Below are positions 24,718 through 32,483 of a DNA stretch of 64,000 bases, piece by piece (the stretch's first letter is position 1; every line of letters begins with the position of its first letter). Origin of the DNA: Streptomyces sp. NBC_00247 (GTDB taxonomy: Bacteria > Actinomycetota > Actinomycetes > Streptomycetales > Streptomycetaceae). The notes under the pieces were generated by a model. It worked only from the letters and a program-made list of their open reading frames with translations, was not told the origin of the DNA and did no database searches. The position numbers were made by a program, and so were the translations under genes. The stretch covers positions 2,989,001 to 3,053,000 of the forward strand of contig NZ_CP108093.1 of NCBI RefSeq assembly GCF_036188265.1, given 5' to 3'.

Positions 24718-27309
24718 TCAGGGGGTGCCCGGCTCGGGGAGCAGCGGCGCACCGGGCCCGTCGAGCACCCGGGCGAGGGCCAGCAGCACACCCGCGCTGC
24801 CGGATCCCAGGTCGGCGTGGAACCGTTCCTCCGCGGCGCCGAGCACCCGCAGCCCGTCGGGGTGCCGGATCGCGTACTTGGCGAGCCCGGTGGCGACGCG
24901 CAGCGCCGTCGCCCGCTCCCTGGGCCCGCCGACGTGCCCGGCCGGCTCCGCACGTTCCGCGTACTCGGCGTACTCGGCCAGCGCGTACACCGGGCCGGCG
25001 AGGCCCGCGTGCAGGCCGGGGTCGACGGTGCAGGTGAGCCGGCACATGGCCACGACCTGCGGCAAGGTCCGCACGCACCGCTCGTCGCCGGTCGTGGCGG
25101 CCAGCCGGGTGAGCGCCAGCGCCACACCCGCGGAGCCTTCCGCCAGGTAGGGCAGTATCCGGCTCTGCGTGGTGTCCCGGAACACCAGCCCGTCCGCACC
25201 ACCGTCGGCGCCCCGGTCGAGCTCGGCGTGCATGAGGGCGACCGCACCCCTCAGGTAGCGCTGCTCGCCGGTGTACGCACCGATGGTCCGCAGGAACAAG
25301 GCCGTCCCGGCGAGCCCGGACGCGAGCCCGGGAGCCCCGGCGCCGGACAGCAGCCGACGGGGGTCCTCGGCGACGAAGGCGTCCGCGATCCCGGCGGCGA
25401 AGGCCAGCCGGCGGTCACCGCCGAGGCGCTCGTGGAGCGCGACGTGGGCGAGCCCGATGCCGGCCGCACCGTGGGCCAGTCCGGCCGAGGCGAGGCTGAG
25501 CGGGTGGCCCGGGGCGGTGTCGAGCACCTCCCCCGCCTCGTCGCCGAGGCCCAGTTCGGCCAGCACCCAGGCGATCCCCGCCGTACCGTTCTGGAGTCCG
25601 GGTGCCAGCACGGCGGCGTTCTTCAGCGCGTCCCGGCGGAATCTGGCCACCAGCTCGTCCGGAACGCCGGCGCCGGACCGCAGCAGGGCGTGGAGCACCC
25701 CGGCCGTCCCGTGCTCCAGGCAGTGGGTGTTCACGGCATAGCCACGCGGCGGCGGCGGGAACACCCAGTCCCGGCCGTCCGGCCTCGCCATGGCCAGCAG
25801 ACCCGCGGTGAGTCCGGCCCGCAGCCGCTCCAGTTCCCTCTCCGGGTCCGCGTCCAGAGCGGTCGCCGAAGGCAGGTCGTGCACGGGGGCCGGAGCCCCG
25901 GCGGCGGTGCCGGGGTGGAAGCGGGTCACGGTGCGCCACAGTTCGGCGGGGACGGGGACGACGTGTTCGAGGTCCCGGCGGTAGAGCTCGGTACGGCCCA
26001 CCGGGTCGCGTGCCAGTTGCTGGGTCAGCGGGAAGAGGGCGAACTGCGCCAGCCCGGAGAATCCGTACTCGTCGTCCTCCACACCGGCCGCCACCTGGGC
26101 GGGAGTCGGTTTGTAGCCCGGGGTGCCGAGCGCGCTCGGCTTCTCGTCGAGCGGGTTGGCGGTCTCGAAGTCGATCAGGCGCACGTCCAGGTCGTCGAGG
26201 ACGACCACATTGCCGTGGCTCAGGTCGCCGAAGCGCAGCCCGATCCCGTGCAGCCGGTCGATGGCGGCGCGCAGGCTCGCCAGCACGCGGTCCACCCGGG
26301 CGAGGTACTCGGCGTGCCGGGCGGCGTCCACGTCGAACCGCCCCATCACCGTGTGGGCGGCGACCCACTGGACGAAGCCGGCTCCCTCGACGAACTCGGT
26401 CACCAGGAAATCGTGTTCCCACTCGGTGAAGCGGTCCAGCGGCTCGGGACAGAGCCCGGGTGCCAGGGAGTGCACCCGCTCCAGGATCTCCCACTCGTGG
26501 CGGAGCCGGCGGCGGGAGTCGGTTCCGTCGCCCATGAAGCCGTTGTGCGCGCGGGCTTCCTTGACGAACACCGTGCGGCCGGTGCGGGTGTCGGTGGCCC
26601 GATAGGTGCCGCCGCCGTTGCTGTGCCGGATCACCCCGGTGACCTCGTACCGCCCGTTCAGCAGGATCGGTCCGGTGTGGGGCGGCTCGGGAGTGGCGAA
26701 CGGGTCCTCGACACCGGCCGGCAGGACGAACTGGGCGGACCGCACGTCCGGTACGTCCCTGCCCTGTCCGTCGCGCACCAACTGGAGCGTGGTGCCGTCC
26801 GGTTGGAGCCGGGAGCGGCTGCGGTGGGCTCCGTACCGGTACTGCACGACACCGCTGTCGGCGTAGCGGCGGTCGGTGAGGACGTACGGACCGGTCTCGC
26901 CCTTCAACTCGGCCGCCAGTCGCTCCATCAGCCGCCGGGCGGTGGTCACTTCGGGCGGATAGATCGCGATGAACTTGCCGGCCTGCGCCCGGTCGACGTG
27001 CTTGTGGTGGAACACCTCGTAGAACAGCCGCGCGGAGAGGTGCTTGAAGACCAGTCCCTCGTCGAAGCAGACCGCCGCCACCGTGTCGAGCGTGAACCTC
27101 AACCGTTCGGGCCTGGTGGACACATGGACCTTCCAGCCCTCGTCCACGAGCACCGGGTCGGCCGGCCGCCAGTAGGTCCACGTCCCGTCGACCGTCCCCG
27201 ACCATCCGTCGGGAATCCCGCTCGGAGCGTAGGTCTCGCCCACGTCCGAGACCCGGTCCAGCGGGAGGTAGAACTCCTTGTCCGCCAGCGTCAACCAGAA
27301 GGCCTGCAT
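24718..27309 (-). CDS. Class III lanthipeptide synthetase LanKC (set 2)
   Basis: An 863-residue paralogue of the enzyme at 14237-16930 with the same order: lyase (GWKVHVSTRPERLRFTLDTV, FKHLSARLFYEVFHHKHVDR, AGKFIAIYPPE), kinase (FVKEARAHNG; FGDLSHGNVVV; VRLIDFETA) and a zinc-less LanC-like cyclase. The Pro/Ala linker of LanKC1 is missing here. ATG 27309 has GGAGGAG upstream; longer frames run into the promoter region. It should modify precursor 3 immediately downstream. The kinase catalytic loop has Ser-His-Gly-Asn in place of the Ser-Pro-Gly-Asn of LanKC1. Product class (labionin or lanthionine) is not predictable from sequence. Confidence 0.95.
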   Translation of the reverse strand: MQAFWLTLADKEFYLPLDRVSDVGETYAPSGIPDGWSGTVDGTWTYWRPADPVLVDEGWKVHVSTRPERLRFTLDTVAAVCFDEGLVFKHLSARLFYEVFHHKHVDRAQAGKFIAIYPPEVTTARRLMERLAAELKGETGPYVLTDRRYADSGVVQYRYGAHRSRSRLQPDGTTLQLVRDGQGRDVPDVRSAQFVLPAGVEDPFATPEPPHTGPILLNGRYEVTGVIRHSNGGGTYRATDTRTGRTVFVKEARAHNGFMGDGTDSRRRLRHEWEILERVHSLAPGLCPEPLDRFTEWEHDFLVTEFVEGAGFVQWVAAHTVMGRFDVDAARHAEYLARVDRVLASLRAAIDRLHGIGLRFGDLSHGNVVVLDDLDVRLIDFETANPLDEKPSALGTPGYKPTPAQVAAGVEDDEYGFSGLAQFALFPLTQQLARDPVGRTELYRRDLEHVVPVPAELWRTVTRFHPGTAAGAPAPVHDLPSATALDADPERELERLRAGLTAGLLAMARPDGRDWVFPPPPRGYAVNTHCLEHGTAGVLHALLRSGAGVPDELVARFRRDALKNAAVLAPGLQNGTAGIAWVLAELGLGDEAGEVLDTAPGHPLSLASAGLAHGAAGIGLAHVALHERLGGDRRLAFAAGIADAFVAEDPRRLLSGAGAPGLASGLAGTALFLRTIGAYTGEQRYLRGAVALMHAELDRGADGGADGLVFRDTTQSRILPYLAEGSAGVALALTRLAATTGDERCVRTLPQVVAMCRLTCTVDPGLHAGLAGPVYALAEYAEYAERAEPAGHVGGPRERATALRVATGLAKYAIRHPDGLRVLGAAEERFHADLGSGSAGVLLALARVLDGPGAPLLPEPGTP

Positions 27310-27365
27310 CGTCGCTCCTCCACCGGTCCCGATCCCCGGGGACACGGCCCCGGCGCCGGGAGCAG

Positions 27366-27371
27366 ACGCTA
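27366..27371 (-). promoter_or_regulatory. Putative -10 element of class III operon 2
   Basis: TAGCGT on the minus strand, 57 bases before the LanKC2 start, within a tagcgtctgctcc block matching tagcgttctgtcc at class III operon 1. No recognisable -35. The shared element hints that one activator controls both operons. Confidence 0.35.
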
Positions 27372-27570
27372 ACCAGATGTCCCGCCCACCCGCAGCCACC
27401 CGTTCGGGGGGCTTGCGGCGGCGGCGACGGAAGCGGATACGGAGGCGGAAGCGGGCACCGATGAACGGGAGTCGCACGGGACAGACGGTTTCCGGCCACT
27501 GTCGGCAGGACGCCGCAGCGCCCAGGGACGTACGGAACCAGCCGCAGCCGTGCGGATGCCGTACGAGGTA

Positions 27571-27599
27571 TGTGCACCGCACGCCGTAGTCGGTATCGT
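27571..27599 (+). promoter_or_regulatory. Possible promoter of the ATPase-GNAT-HTH regulator
   Basis: TGTGCA, 17-base spacer, TATCGT. Transcription would start near 27606, which favours the GTG starts at 27631/27637 over the longer frame from 27550. Confidence 0.35.
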
Positions 27600-27636
27600 C
27601 GCAACGGCGTTGGGGCAGCCCGGAAGGACGGTGTCC

Positions 27637-29358
27637 GTGAGGGGTTCGGGGGATGCGGGGCAGGCGGTTCTGCGGGAACTGCGCGCCGCCGCGGCCGCAC
27701 ATCCACTGGTCAACCTGACCGGCCCGCTCGGAGTCGGCAAATCCGCGCTCACGGCCGGCCTCCGGGGCGCGGCCCGGGTGGACCTCGACCAGCCCGACGG
27801 ACCGGCCGCGTTACGCCGGGCGCTCTGTGAACCGGCCGATCCGACGCTGGTGGTGGACAGCGTCGACGGACGGACCCGCCGGGACACCCTGTACGCCGAA
27901 CTCGAACACCCCGGCCACCGGTGGCCGAACCTGGTCGTGGTCAGCCGTCGACCGCTCCTCGCCGACCCCCGGTGGACGCACTCGGGCGCGGCCACCGTCA
28001 CCGTGGCCCCCGCCCCCGAGGAGCGGATCACCGCGCAGGCCGCCGCCGTGGCCGATCCGGACGGCCGCGCCGTCGTCGTCCAACTCGCCGGCGGAATACC
28101 CCTGATCGCGGATGCGGCCCGCCGCGCGCTGAACACCGGCATTCCGCCGAACGCCCTCGGAGCCGTCGCCGACCAGGTGTCCGAGGAGATCCTGGAGCGG
28201 CTCGGCCGCGAACTCCCCGGCAGGCAGTGGCGCCACGCCCTGCGGCTGCTCGCCACCGTGTGGTCCGGGGACGAGAGACTCCTGCCCGGTGGCCCCGACC
28301 ACTTCGCCGCACTCGCCTCGCTCAGCATCGTCGAACGGAGCGGGCTGGGTCTCCGGATCACCGAGCCGTACCGCACCCTGTTCGAACTGGCCTACCGGTG
28401 GCGGCGGCCCGATTCGCACGAAAGCGCCCGGATCCGCGCCCGCGACTACCGCCTCGCCCTGCTCGCGGGCGCCCGCGACCAGGCCGAACAGACCGCACTC
28501 GCCGAAGAAAGCCTCTTCCTCAGCGCCGGCCCCCTGGTCCGCCGCACCCTCTTCCCGGCCGACACCCGTGCGGTGCGGGTACGCTCCGCCGTCGCCGCGG
28601 ACGCCTCCGACATCGGCGTGCTGATGCGCCAGTGGGCCGACCACAGCGGCTTCGACCCCCGCCGCTGCGACCGGCTCACCGAACGCTGGGCCGGGGACGA
28701 CATCTCCGCCTTCCACCTCGTGTACGACCGGGACGACAAGGCCGTCGGCATCGCCGGCCTCATACCGATCGACGACCGGACGACCACGGGCATGGAGCCG
28801 CTGCTCCAGCAGCACAGCGCGACGGTGGCCGGAGGCGGCCACTTCCTGGGAGCCGCGCACTGCCCCGACCCGGCCGTCCGGGCCATCCTCCTGCGCCACC
28901 TCCTCCAGCGCGCCTCCGGCGGCCAGCTGGTCGTCTCCACCGCCAACCCCGAGTACCAGGGCCTGGTGAACAGCCTCGGCTTCCGCGTCCACGGCTCCAT
29001 CCGCGACGACGTCTTCCACTGCGGCCGGCCCCCGGCGGTCTACAGCAACGACTTCTCCGCCGCCGCGCTCCCCTGGTGGCTCGGCAGGCTCGACGGCAAC
29101 GGCCCCCGGCCCCCGGCCCGACCCGGGCCCCGCATCGCCCCCAAGGAACTCCAGGTCCTGCTGGACTACGTGTCCGGCATGACCCTCAAGGCCGCGGCCC
29201 GGCGGGCCGGCATCTCCCAGAACACGGCCAAGGACTACCTCAACCGGGTCAAGTCCAAGTACCGGCTGGCCGGACGACCCGCCTACACCAAGATCGACCT
29301 GGCCCACCGGGTCCACGAGGACGGCCTCGGTCCGGCGGTCCCCACGATCTCGGCCTGA
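27637..29358 (+). CDS. Regulator with ATPase, GNAT-like and LuxR-type HTH domains; TTA codon
   Basis: About 573 residues. The N-terminus is a small P-loop ATPase (NLTGPLGVGKSALTAGL; LVVDSVDG; VVVSRRPLLADPRW). Residues ~310-450 resemble a GNAT acetyltransferase (VRSAVAADASDIGVLMRQWAD, KAVGIAGLIPID, TANPEYQGLVNSLGFRVHGS). The last ~75 residues are an HTH (PKELQVLLDYVSGMTLKAAA, GISQNTAKDYLNRVKSKY). A GTG at 27637 or 27631 fits the GGAAGGA site at 27622-27628. A TTA codon at 27811-27813 suggests bldA control. It is divergent from LanKC2 and probably the activator of the lanthipeptide locus. The GNAT part may sense an acyl-CoA or be inactive. Confidence 0.85.
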   Translation: MRGSGDAGQAVLRELRAAAAAHPLVNLTGPLGVGKSALTAGLRGAARVDLDQPDGPAALRRALCEPADPTLVVDSVDGRTRRDTLYAELEHPGHRWPNLVVVSRRPLLADPRWTHSGAATVTVAPAPEERITAQAAAVADPDGRAVVVQLAGGIPLIADAARRALNTGIPPNALGAVADQVSEEILERLGRELPGRQWRHALRLLATVWSGDERLLPGGPDHFAALASLSIVERSGLGLRITEPYRTLFELAYRWRRPDSHESARIRARDYRLALLAGARDQAEQTALAEESLFLSAGPLVRRTLFPADTRAVRVRSAVAADASDIGVLMRQWADHSGFDPRRCDRLTERWAGDDISAFHLVYDRDDKAVGIAGLIPIDDRTTTGMEPLLQQHSATVAGGGHFLGAAHCPDPAVRAILLRHLLQRASGGQLVVSTANPEYQGLVNSLGFRVHGSIRDDVFHCGRPPAVYSNDFSAAALPWWLGRLDGNGPRPPARPGPRIAPKELQVLLDYVSGMTLKAAARRAGISQNTAKDYLNRVKSKYRLAGRPAYTKIDLAHRVHEDGLGPAVPTISA

Positions 29359-29382
29359 ACGGCGCGTCCACCGCCCGGAGCG

Positions 29383-29447
29383 GACCCGCGCGGGCGGCCC
29401 GGAGGGCGGCACGCCGGCGGTTCCTCAGGGGTCGTCCCGCGCGGGTC
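29383..29447 (+). terminator. Inverted repeat after the rightward regulator gene
   Basis: Perfect 12-bp inverted repeat (gacccgcgcggg / cccgcgcgggtc) with a 41-base spacer, 24 bases after the stop at 29358. Probable terminator. Confidence 0.5.
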
Positions 29448-29464
29448 CCGGTTCCACGCCGTCG

Positions 29465-29489
29465 GGCCGCCGGACAGGCCCCGGCGGCC
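29465..29489 (-). terminator. Terminator of the leftward regulator gene
   Basis: Perfect 9-bp stem (ggccgccgg / ccggcggcc) with a 7-base loop, 12 bases after the stop at 29502 in the direction of transcription. It marks the border between the lanthipeptide and heptose regions. Confidence 0.6.
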
Positions 29490-29501
29490 GTCCCTCGGCG
29501 C

Positions 29502-30533
29502 TCAGTTCCGGCCCGCCCCGTCCTTGGCGTCGAGGAGCTGACGTCCGGCGACCATGTAGCCGGCCTGGAACCGGCTCTCGGCACCCGCGATCTTCATGAT
29601 CTCGGCGATGTGCCGACGGCAGGTCCTGACCGAGATTCCCATGCGCCGGGCAATCGCCTCGTCTCGCACCCCTTGAATGAGAAGCCGAAGTATGCTTGCC
29701 CGCACGGAATTGGCGAGCGCGCGTTCCTCGTTCTGCGACTTGATCTCACCCACGAATGTCAGACCGTTCGTCCAGGTCCGTTCGAGAATTGCGCAGAGAA
29801 ATGAGACGACTGCCCTTTCCCTGACAATCAGCACCCCGTAGCCTTCCTCCCCCTCGGCGGAGACAAAGGCAGTGGCCCGGTCGAAGATGATCACCGCATG
29901 GCTCAGTTCACGGACCGAACGGACCTCGGCTCCGGCCTTGGTGACCGCCTCGACGTAGCTGCGGATTCCGACGTCGAAGCGCGCGGCGTGCTGATAGAGC
30001 CCGCGGACACGTACGCCTCGGGAGAGCATGGCGAGGTCCCTCTGCAGGATCTCCGTCAGGCACGAGGGCAGGGGCGGGCTCGACGGCCGGGCCATGAGCA
30101 CCTCGTGGGCGCACCGGTCGGACAACTCGTCGAGCAGGGAGTTGATGTGGGCGGAATCCGTCACGAACCGGGGCAACCTCGCCCCGCTTCGCTCGCTGTG
30201 TTCGCTCGACTGGTAGGCGGAGATCAGCGTCTCGAAGGCGTTGCGCGCCCCTTCGGCGACCCGCTGGGCGCTGCTGACCTCTCGTTCCAGCGGCCGGGCG
30301 AGCTCGGCCGCGGCCACGTCCGGCCGGTTGGCGACGAACTGGCCGCGGGCCGGTGCGCGCTTGACGAGCCGGTAGCAGGCCAGGAGATCGACGGCGGCTG
30401 CCACGGAGGCGGACGGAAGTCTGAGTGCTCCCCCGGCGGCCTCGATATCGAGACCGCCCTGTTCGAGAATCCACTCATATAGGCGGCAGGCATCGGACGT
30501 CAGGAATGGCATGTGTTCGTCTTCTGCCAGCAT
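29502..30533 (-). CDS. TrmB/LuxR-like helix-turn-helix regulator (copy 1)
   Basis: A 343-residue cytoplasmic regulator. The N-terminus is a winged helix (CRLYEWILEQGGLDIEAAGG, RLPSASVAAAVDLLACYRLV). The middle resembles a phospholipase-D-like sensor fold found in TrmB-type regulators (RPSSPPLPSCLTEILQRDL, VRVRGLYQHA, EVRSVRELSHAVIIFDRATA). The C-terminus is a LuxR HTH (ILRLLIQGVRDEAIARRM, ISVRTCRRHIAEIMKIAG). It is a clear paralogue of the gene at 50195-51331: SVRTCRRHIAEIM and SRFQAGY-AGRQLLD are shared. ATG 30533 with GGGGAA upstream; an internal ATG at 30512 is possible. Codon use is a little less GC-biased than its neighbours. It flanks the heptose operon, so it is likely its regulator. 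Confidence 0.88.
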   Translation of the reverse strand: MLAEDEHMPFLTSDACRLYEWILEQGGLDIEAAGGALRLPSASVAAAVDLLACYRLVKRAPARGQFVANRPDVAAAELARPLEREVSSAQRVAEGARNAFETLISAYQSSEHSERSGARLPRFVTDSAHINSLLDELSDRCAHEVLMARPSSPPLPSCLTEILQRDLAMLSRGVRVRGLYQHAARFDVGIRSYVEAVTKAGAEVRSVRELSHAVIIFDRATAFVSAEGEEGYGVLIVRERAVVSFLCAILERTWTNGLTFVGEIKSQNEERALANSVRASILRLLIQGVRDEAIARRMGISVRTCRRHIAEIMKIAGAESRFQAGYMVAGRQLLDAKDGAGRN

Positions 30534-30640
30534 CGAGTTCCCCGCAGACTCTCGCGCACCATCAGATGATCACGCCGATGGTAGTCGTGGGGCGTCCCCG
30601 GTGAAAGAGTTTTCCCGTCCGGATTCCTGCCGCGGGAACG

Positions 30641-31669
30641 TCATCGGGGCGACGGGCCACCGGAAGTCGCCGGCCCCATGCGCAGTACCGCTTTGGGGTG
30701 CTTACCCGCGGCCATGGCTTCGAGTGTGTGCGTGGAGAAATCCTCCGGCCGGATGCCGGTCGCCATCCCCTCGGGCCGCAGTCGACCGGTCCGTACGAGG
30801 GCGATCACCGCGCGGAAGTCCTCCCGGAGCGCCCCGAGCGACCAGCTCAACCGAAGTTCCTTGCCGAACGCGAGCCAGGAATCCAGCGTGAGCGGGTGCG
30901 CGTGCTGAGCCGCCACCACGAGGTGACCGCCGCGTGACACCAGCCGGCACGCGTCCTGGAAGCCGCCCTCGACGCCGGATGCCTCGAACACGAGCGCCGC
31001 GGGCGCCGAGGGGGGCTCGGCGCGCGCGTCCAGTCCCAGGGCAGTGGCCGCCGCCCGCCGCTCGGCCACCGGGTCCAGCAGCACCAACCGTTCGAAGCCC
31101 TGGGCCCTGAGCACCAGAGCGATGCCCACACCGATGGCGCCGGCTCCGACGATCACCGCCTCGCTCGACTCGTCGCCCGCTTTGCGCGCGGCGTGGTGGG
31201 CGCAGCTGAGCGGCTCGATGAGCGCGGCGGCCACGGGATCGATGCCCGGGGGAATCTCCACGAGGGCGTCGGCCGGTACGGCGAGGTGATCGGTGAGCCC
31301 GCCGGAGCCGTAATTGTGTCCGAGCAGCTTCAGTTCGGTGCAGTAGCTGGTCCGCCCGGCCTCGCAGTGATGACAGGCGCCGCAGAAGAAGGCGGGGTCG
31401 ACGACCACCGGTGTCCCCACCGCCCAGCCGGACTCGCCGGCGTCGGCGACCGTACCGGCCACCTCGTGCCCGAGCGGGACGGCGGGCAGGGTGCCGGGAG
31501 CCGCCAGCCGCTGCCGGTAGTCGGTCAGATCCGTCCCGCACACTCCGGCCGCGGTGACCCGGACCAGGACGTGCGACCGTCCTGCCTGCGGCATGTCGGG
31601 GCGGGTCAGGGAGATCTCACCCTCCGAGGTGAGAACGAAGGCCCGGTGCGGGGCGGTCCCAGTCGTCAT
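30641..31669 (-). CDS. Zinc-dependent alcohol/polyol dehydrogenase (MDR family), copy 1
   Basis: A 342-residue medium-chain dehydrogenase. Catalytic zinc region: GVCGTDLTDY and PLGHEVAGTVADAG. The structural zinc site is the four-Cys stretch FFCGACHHCEAGRTSYC. NAD(P)-binding: VIVGAGAIGVGIALVLRA. ATG 31669 with AGGAAAG upstream; the longer frame reads into the 13-base repeat region and is rejected. It should oxidise a secondary alcohol of a sugar or reduce a ketone; in context this is an activated heptose or the final scaffold, providing a keto group for the DegT aminotransferase (inference). It is the last gene of the leftward heptose operon. Confidence 0.9.
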   Translation of the reverse strand: MTTGTAPHRAFVLTSEGEISLTRPDMPQAGRSHVLVRVTAAGVCGTDLTDYRQRLAAPGTLPAVPLGHEVAGTVADAGESGWAVGTPVVVDPAFFCGACHHCEAGRTSYCTELKLLGHNYGSGGLTDHLAVPADALVEIPPGIDPVAAALIEPLSCAHHAARKAGDESSEAVIVGAGAIGVGIALVLRAQGFERLVLLDPVAERRAAATALGLDARAEPPSAPAALVFEASGVEGGFQDACRLVSRGGHLVVAAQHAHPLTLDSWLAFGKELRLSWSLGALREDFRAVIALVRTGRLRPEGMATGIRPEDFSTHTLEAMAAGKHPKAVLRMGPATSGGPSPR

Positions 31670-31734
31670 CAGTCTTTCCTGTCTCTCTGCTTCTCGGGTG
31701 AACCGGTCGTGCGCCGCACGGAATCCGCCTCGGC

Positions 31735-31805
31735 GCGCGTCACGGCCGCGCGTCACGGCCGCGCGTCACGGCCGCGCGTCACGGCCGCGCGTCACGGCCG
31801 CGCGT
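31735..31805. repeat. Thirteen-base tandem repeat
   Basis: Five perfect copies of cacggccgcgcgt (31741-31805) preceded by a half unit, ending two bases before the HAD stop codon and lying between it and the dehydrogenase start. GC-rich, self-complementary in part (gcgcg). Likely a slippage-prone spacer. Confidence 0.85.
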
Positions 31806-31807
31806 CC

Positions 31808-32404
31808 TCACTGTGCTCGTTGTCGCGGGGACGGCAGGACGCCTGTCTCGCCCAGCTGTTGACGGGTGCGTTCCGCCGAGACGTGCGTGATGCCGATGCC
31901 GCCGAAGCGGTTCACCGCGTCGGTGTTCTCGGACTTGTCGTCGACGAGCACCAGTTCGTCGGGGCGCGCCCCGGTGCTCTCGCAGATCCAGCGGAAGAAC
32001 CGCTCGGCCGGCTTTCGGGCGCCGAGCTGGTAGGACGCGAAGATCCTCAGGTCGAGATGGGCGAGGTACTCCCGGCCGATCTCCTCGATCCAGTCCGGGT
32101 AGTTGGAGCCGATCACCGTCCGGTGCACCGCACCGCACTCCGCCACGAGTTCTTCCATGCCCGTCAGCCACCGGTACCCCTCGCGCCGTGTCCGATGGAA
32201 CAGGGCGTGATCGAAGGGGATGCCCGCCGCGCGCAGAGCATCCCAGTAGACGTCCTCGGTGATCTCCCCACGTTCCAGACGGTGGTACGTGCCCGGTGGA
32301 CGGAGCGTTTCGAACTCCGCGAAGGTCATGCCGCTGGCCTTCTCGTGGGCCGCGAGGTAGGGATCGGACAACAGGGTGTCCATCAGGTCGAACACGACGA
32401 TCAC
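31808..32404 (-). CDS. HAD-superfamily hydrolase, candidate heptose bisphosphate phosphatase
   Basis: A 198-residue HAD subfamily I protein. Motif I reads VVFDLMDTLL: the nucleophile Asp is present, but the +2 acid/base Asp is Met, as in some dehalogenase-type or atypical HADs. Motif II is VIGSNYPDW, Lys of motif III is in GARKPAERFF, and motif IV is LVLVDDKSENTDAV. The ADP-heptose route needs a GmhB phosphatase for heptose-1,7-bisphosphate and this is the only phosphatase-like gene in the operon, so GmhB-like function is plausible by context only. GTG 32404 with GGAG upstream. A perfect 16-bp hairpin lies 18 bases upstream of the start. Confidence 0.85.
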   Translation of the reverse strand: MIVVFDLMDTLLSDPYLAAHEKASGMTFAEFETLRPPGTYHRLERGEITEDVYWDALRAAGIPFDHALFHRTRREGYRWLTGMEELVAECGAVHRTVIGSNYPDWIEEIGREYLAHLDLRIFASYQLGARKPAERFFRWICESTGARPDELVLVDDKSENTDAVNRFGGIGITHVSAERTRQQLGETGVLPSPRQRAQ

Positions 32405-32421
32405 GTGTGGCTCCGTTCAGG

Positions 32422-32463
32422 GCCGCCGCCGCGCGAGCGGATCCTCACTCGCGCGGCGGCGGC
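32422..32463 (-). terminator. Strong hairpin between dehydrogenase 2 and the HAD gene
   Basis: Perfect 16-bp inverted repeat (32422-32437 pairs with 32448-32463) with a 10-base loop, 20 bases after the dehydrogenase 2 stop and 18 before the HAD start. It may terminate the operon, with HAD expressed by read-through, or protect the 3' end. Confidence 0.65.
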
Positions 32464-32483
32464 TCTCCTTGGGGGTTCGGGGA

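Noticed and set aside
20924..25150. 1408-codon rightward open frame opposite LanM and LanKC2
   Set aside because: Shadow of LanM; spans intergenic repeats and a terminator.
27550..27636. Earlier start (27550 or 27556) for the ATPase-GNAT-HTH regulator
   Set aside because: The likely promoter lies within this stretch and the good ribosome site is at 27622-27628.
31670..31756. Extended start of dehydrogenase 1 through the tandem repeat
   Set aside because: The repeat-encoded residues do not fit the MDR family start; ATG 31669 has a ribosome site.
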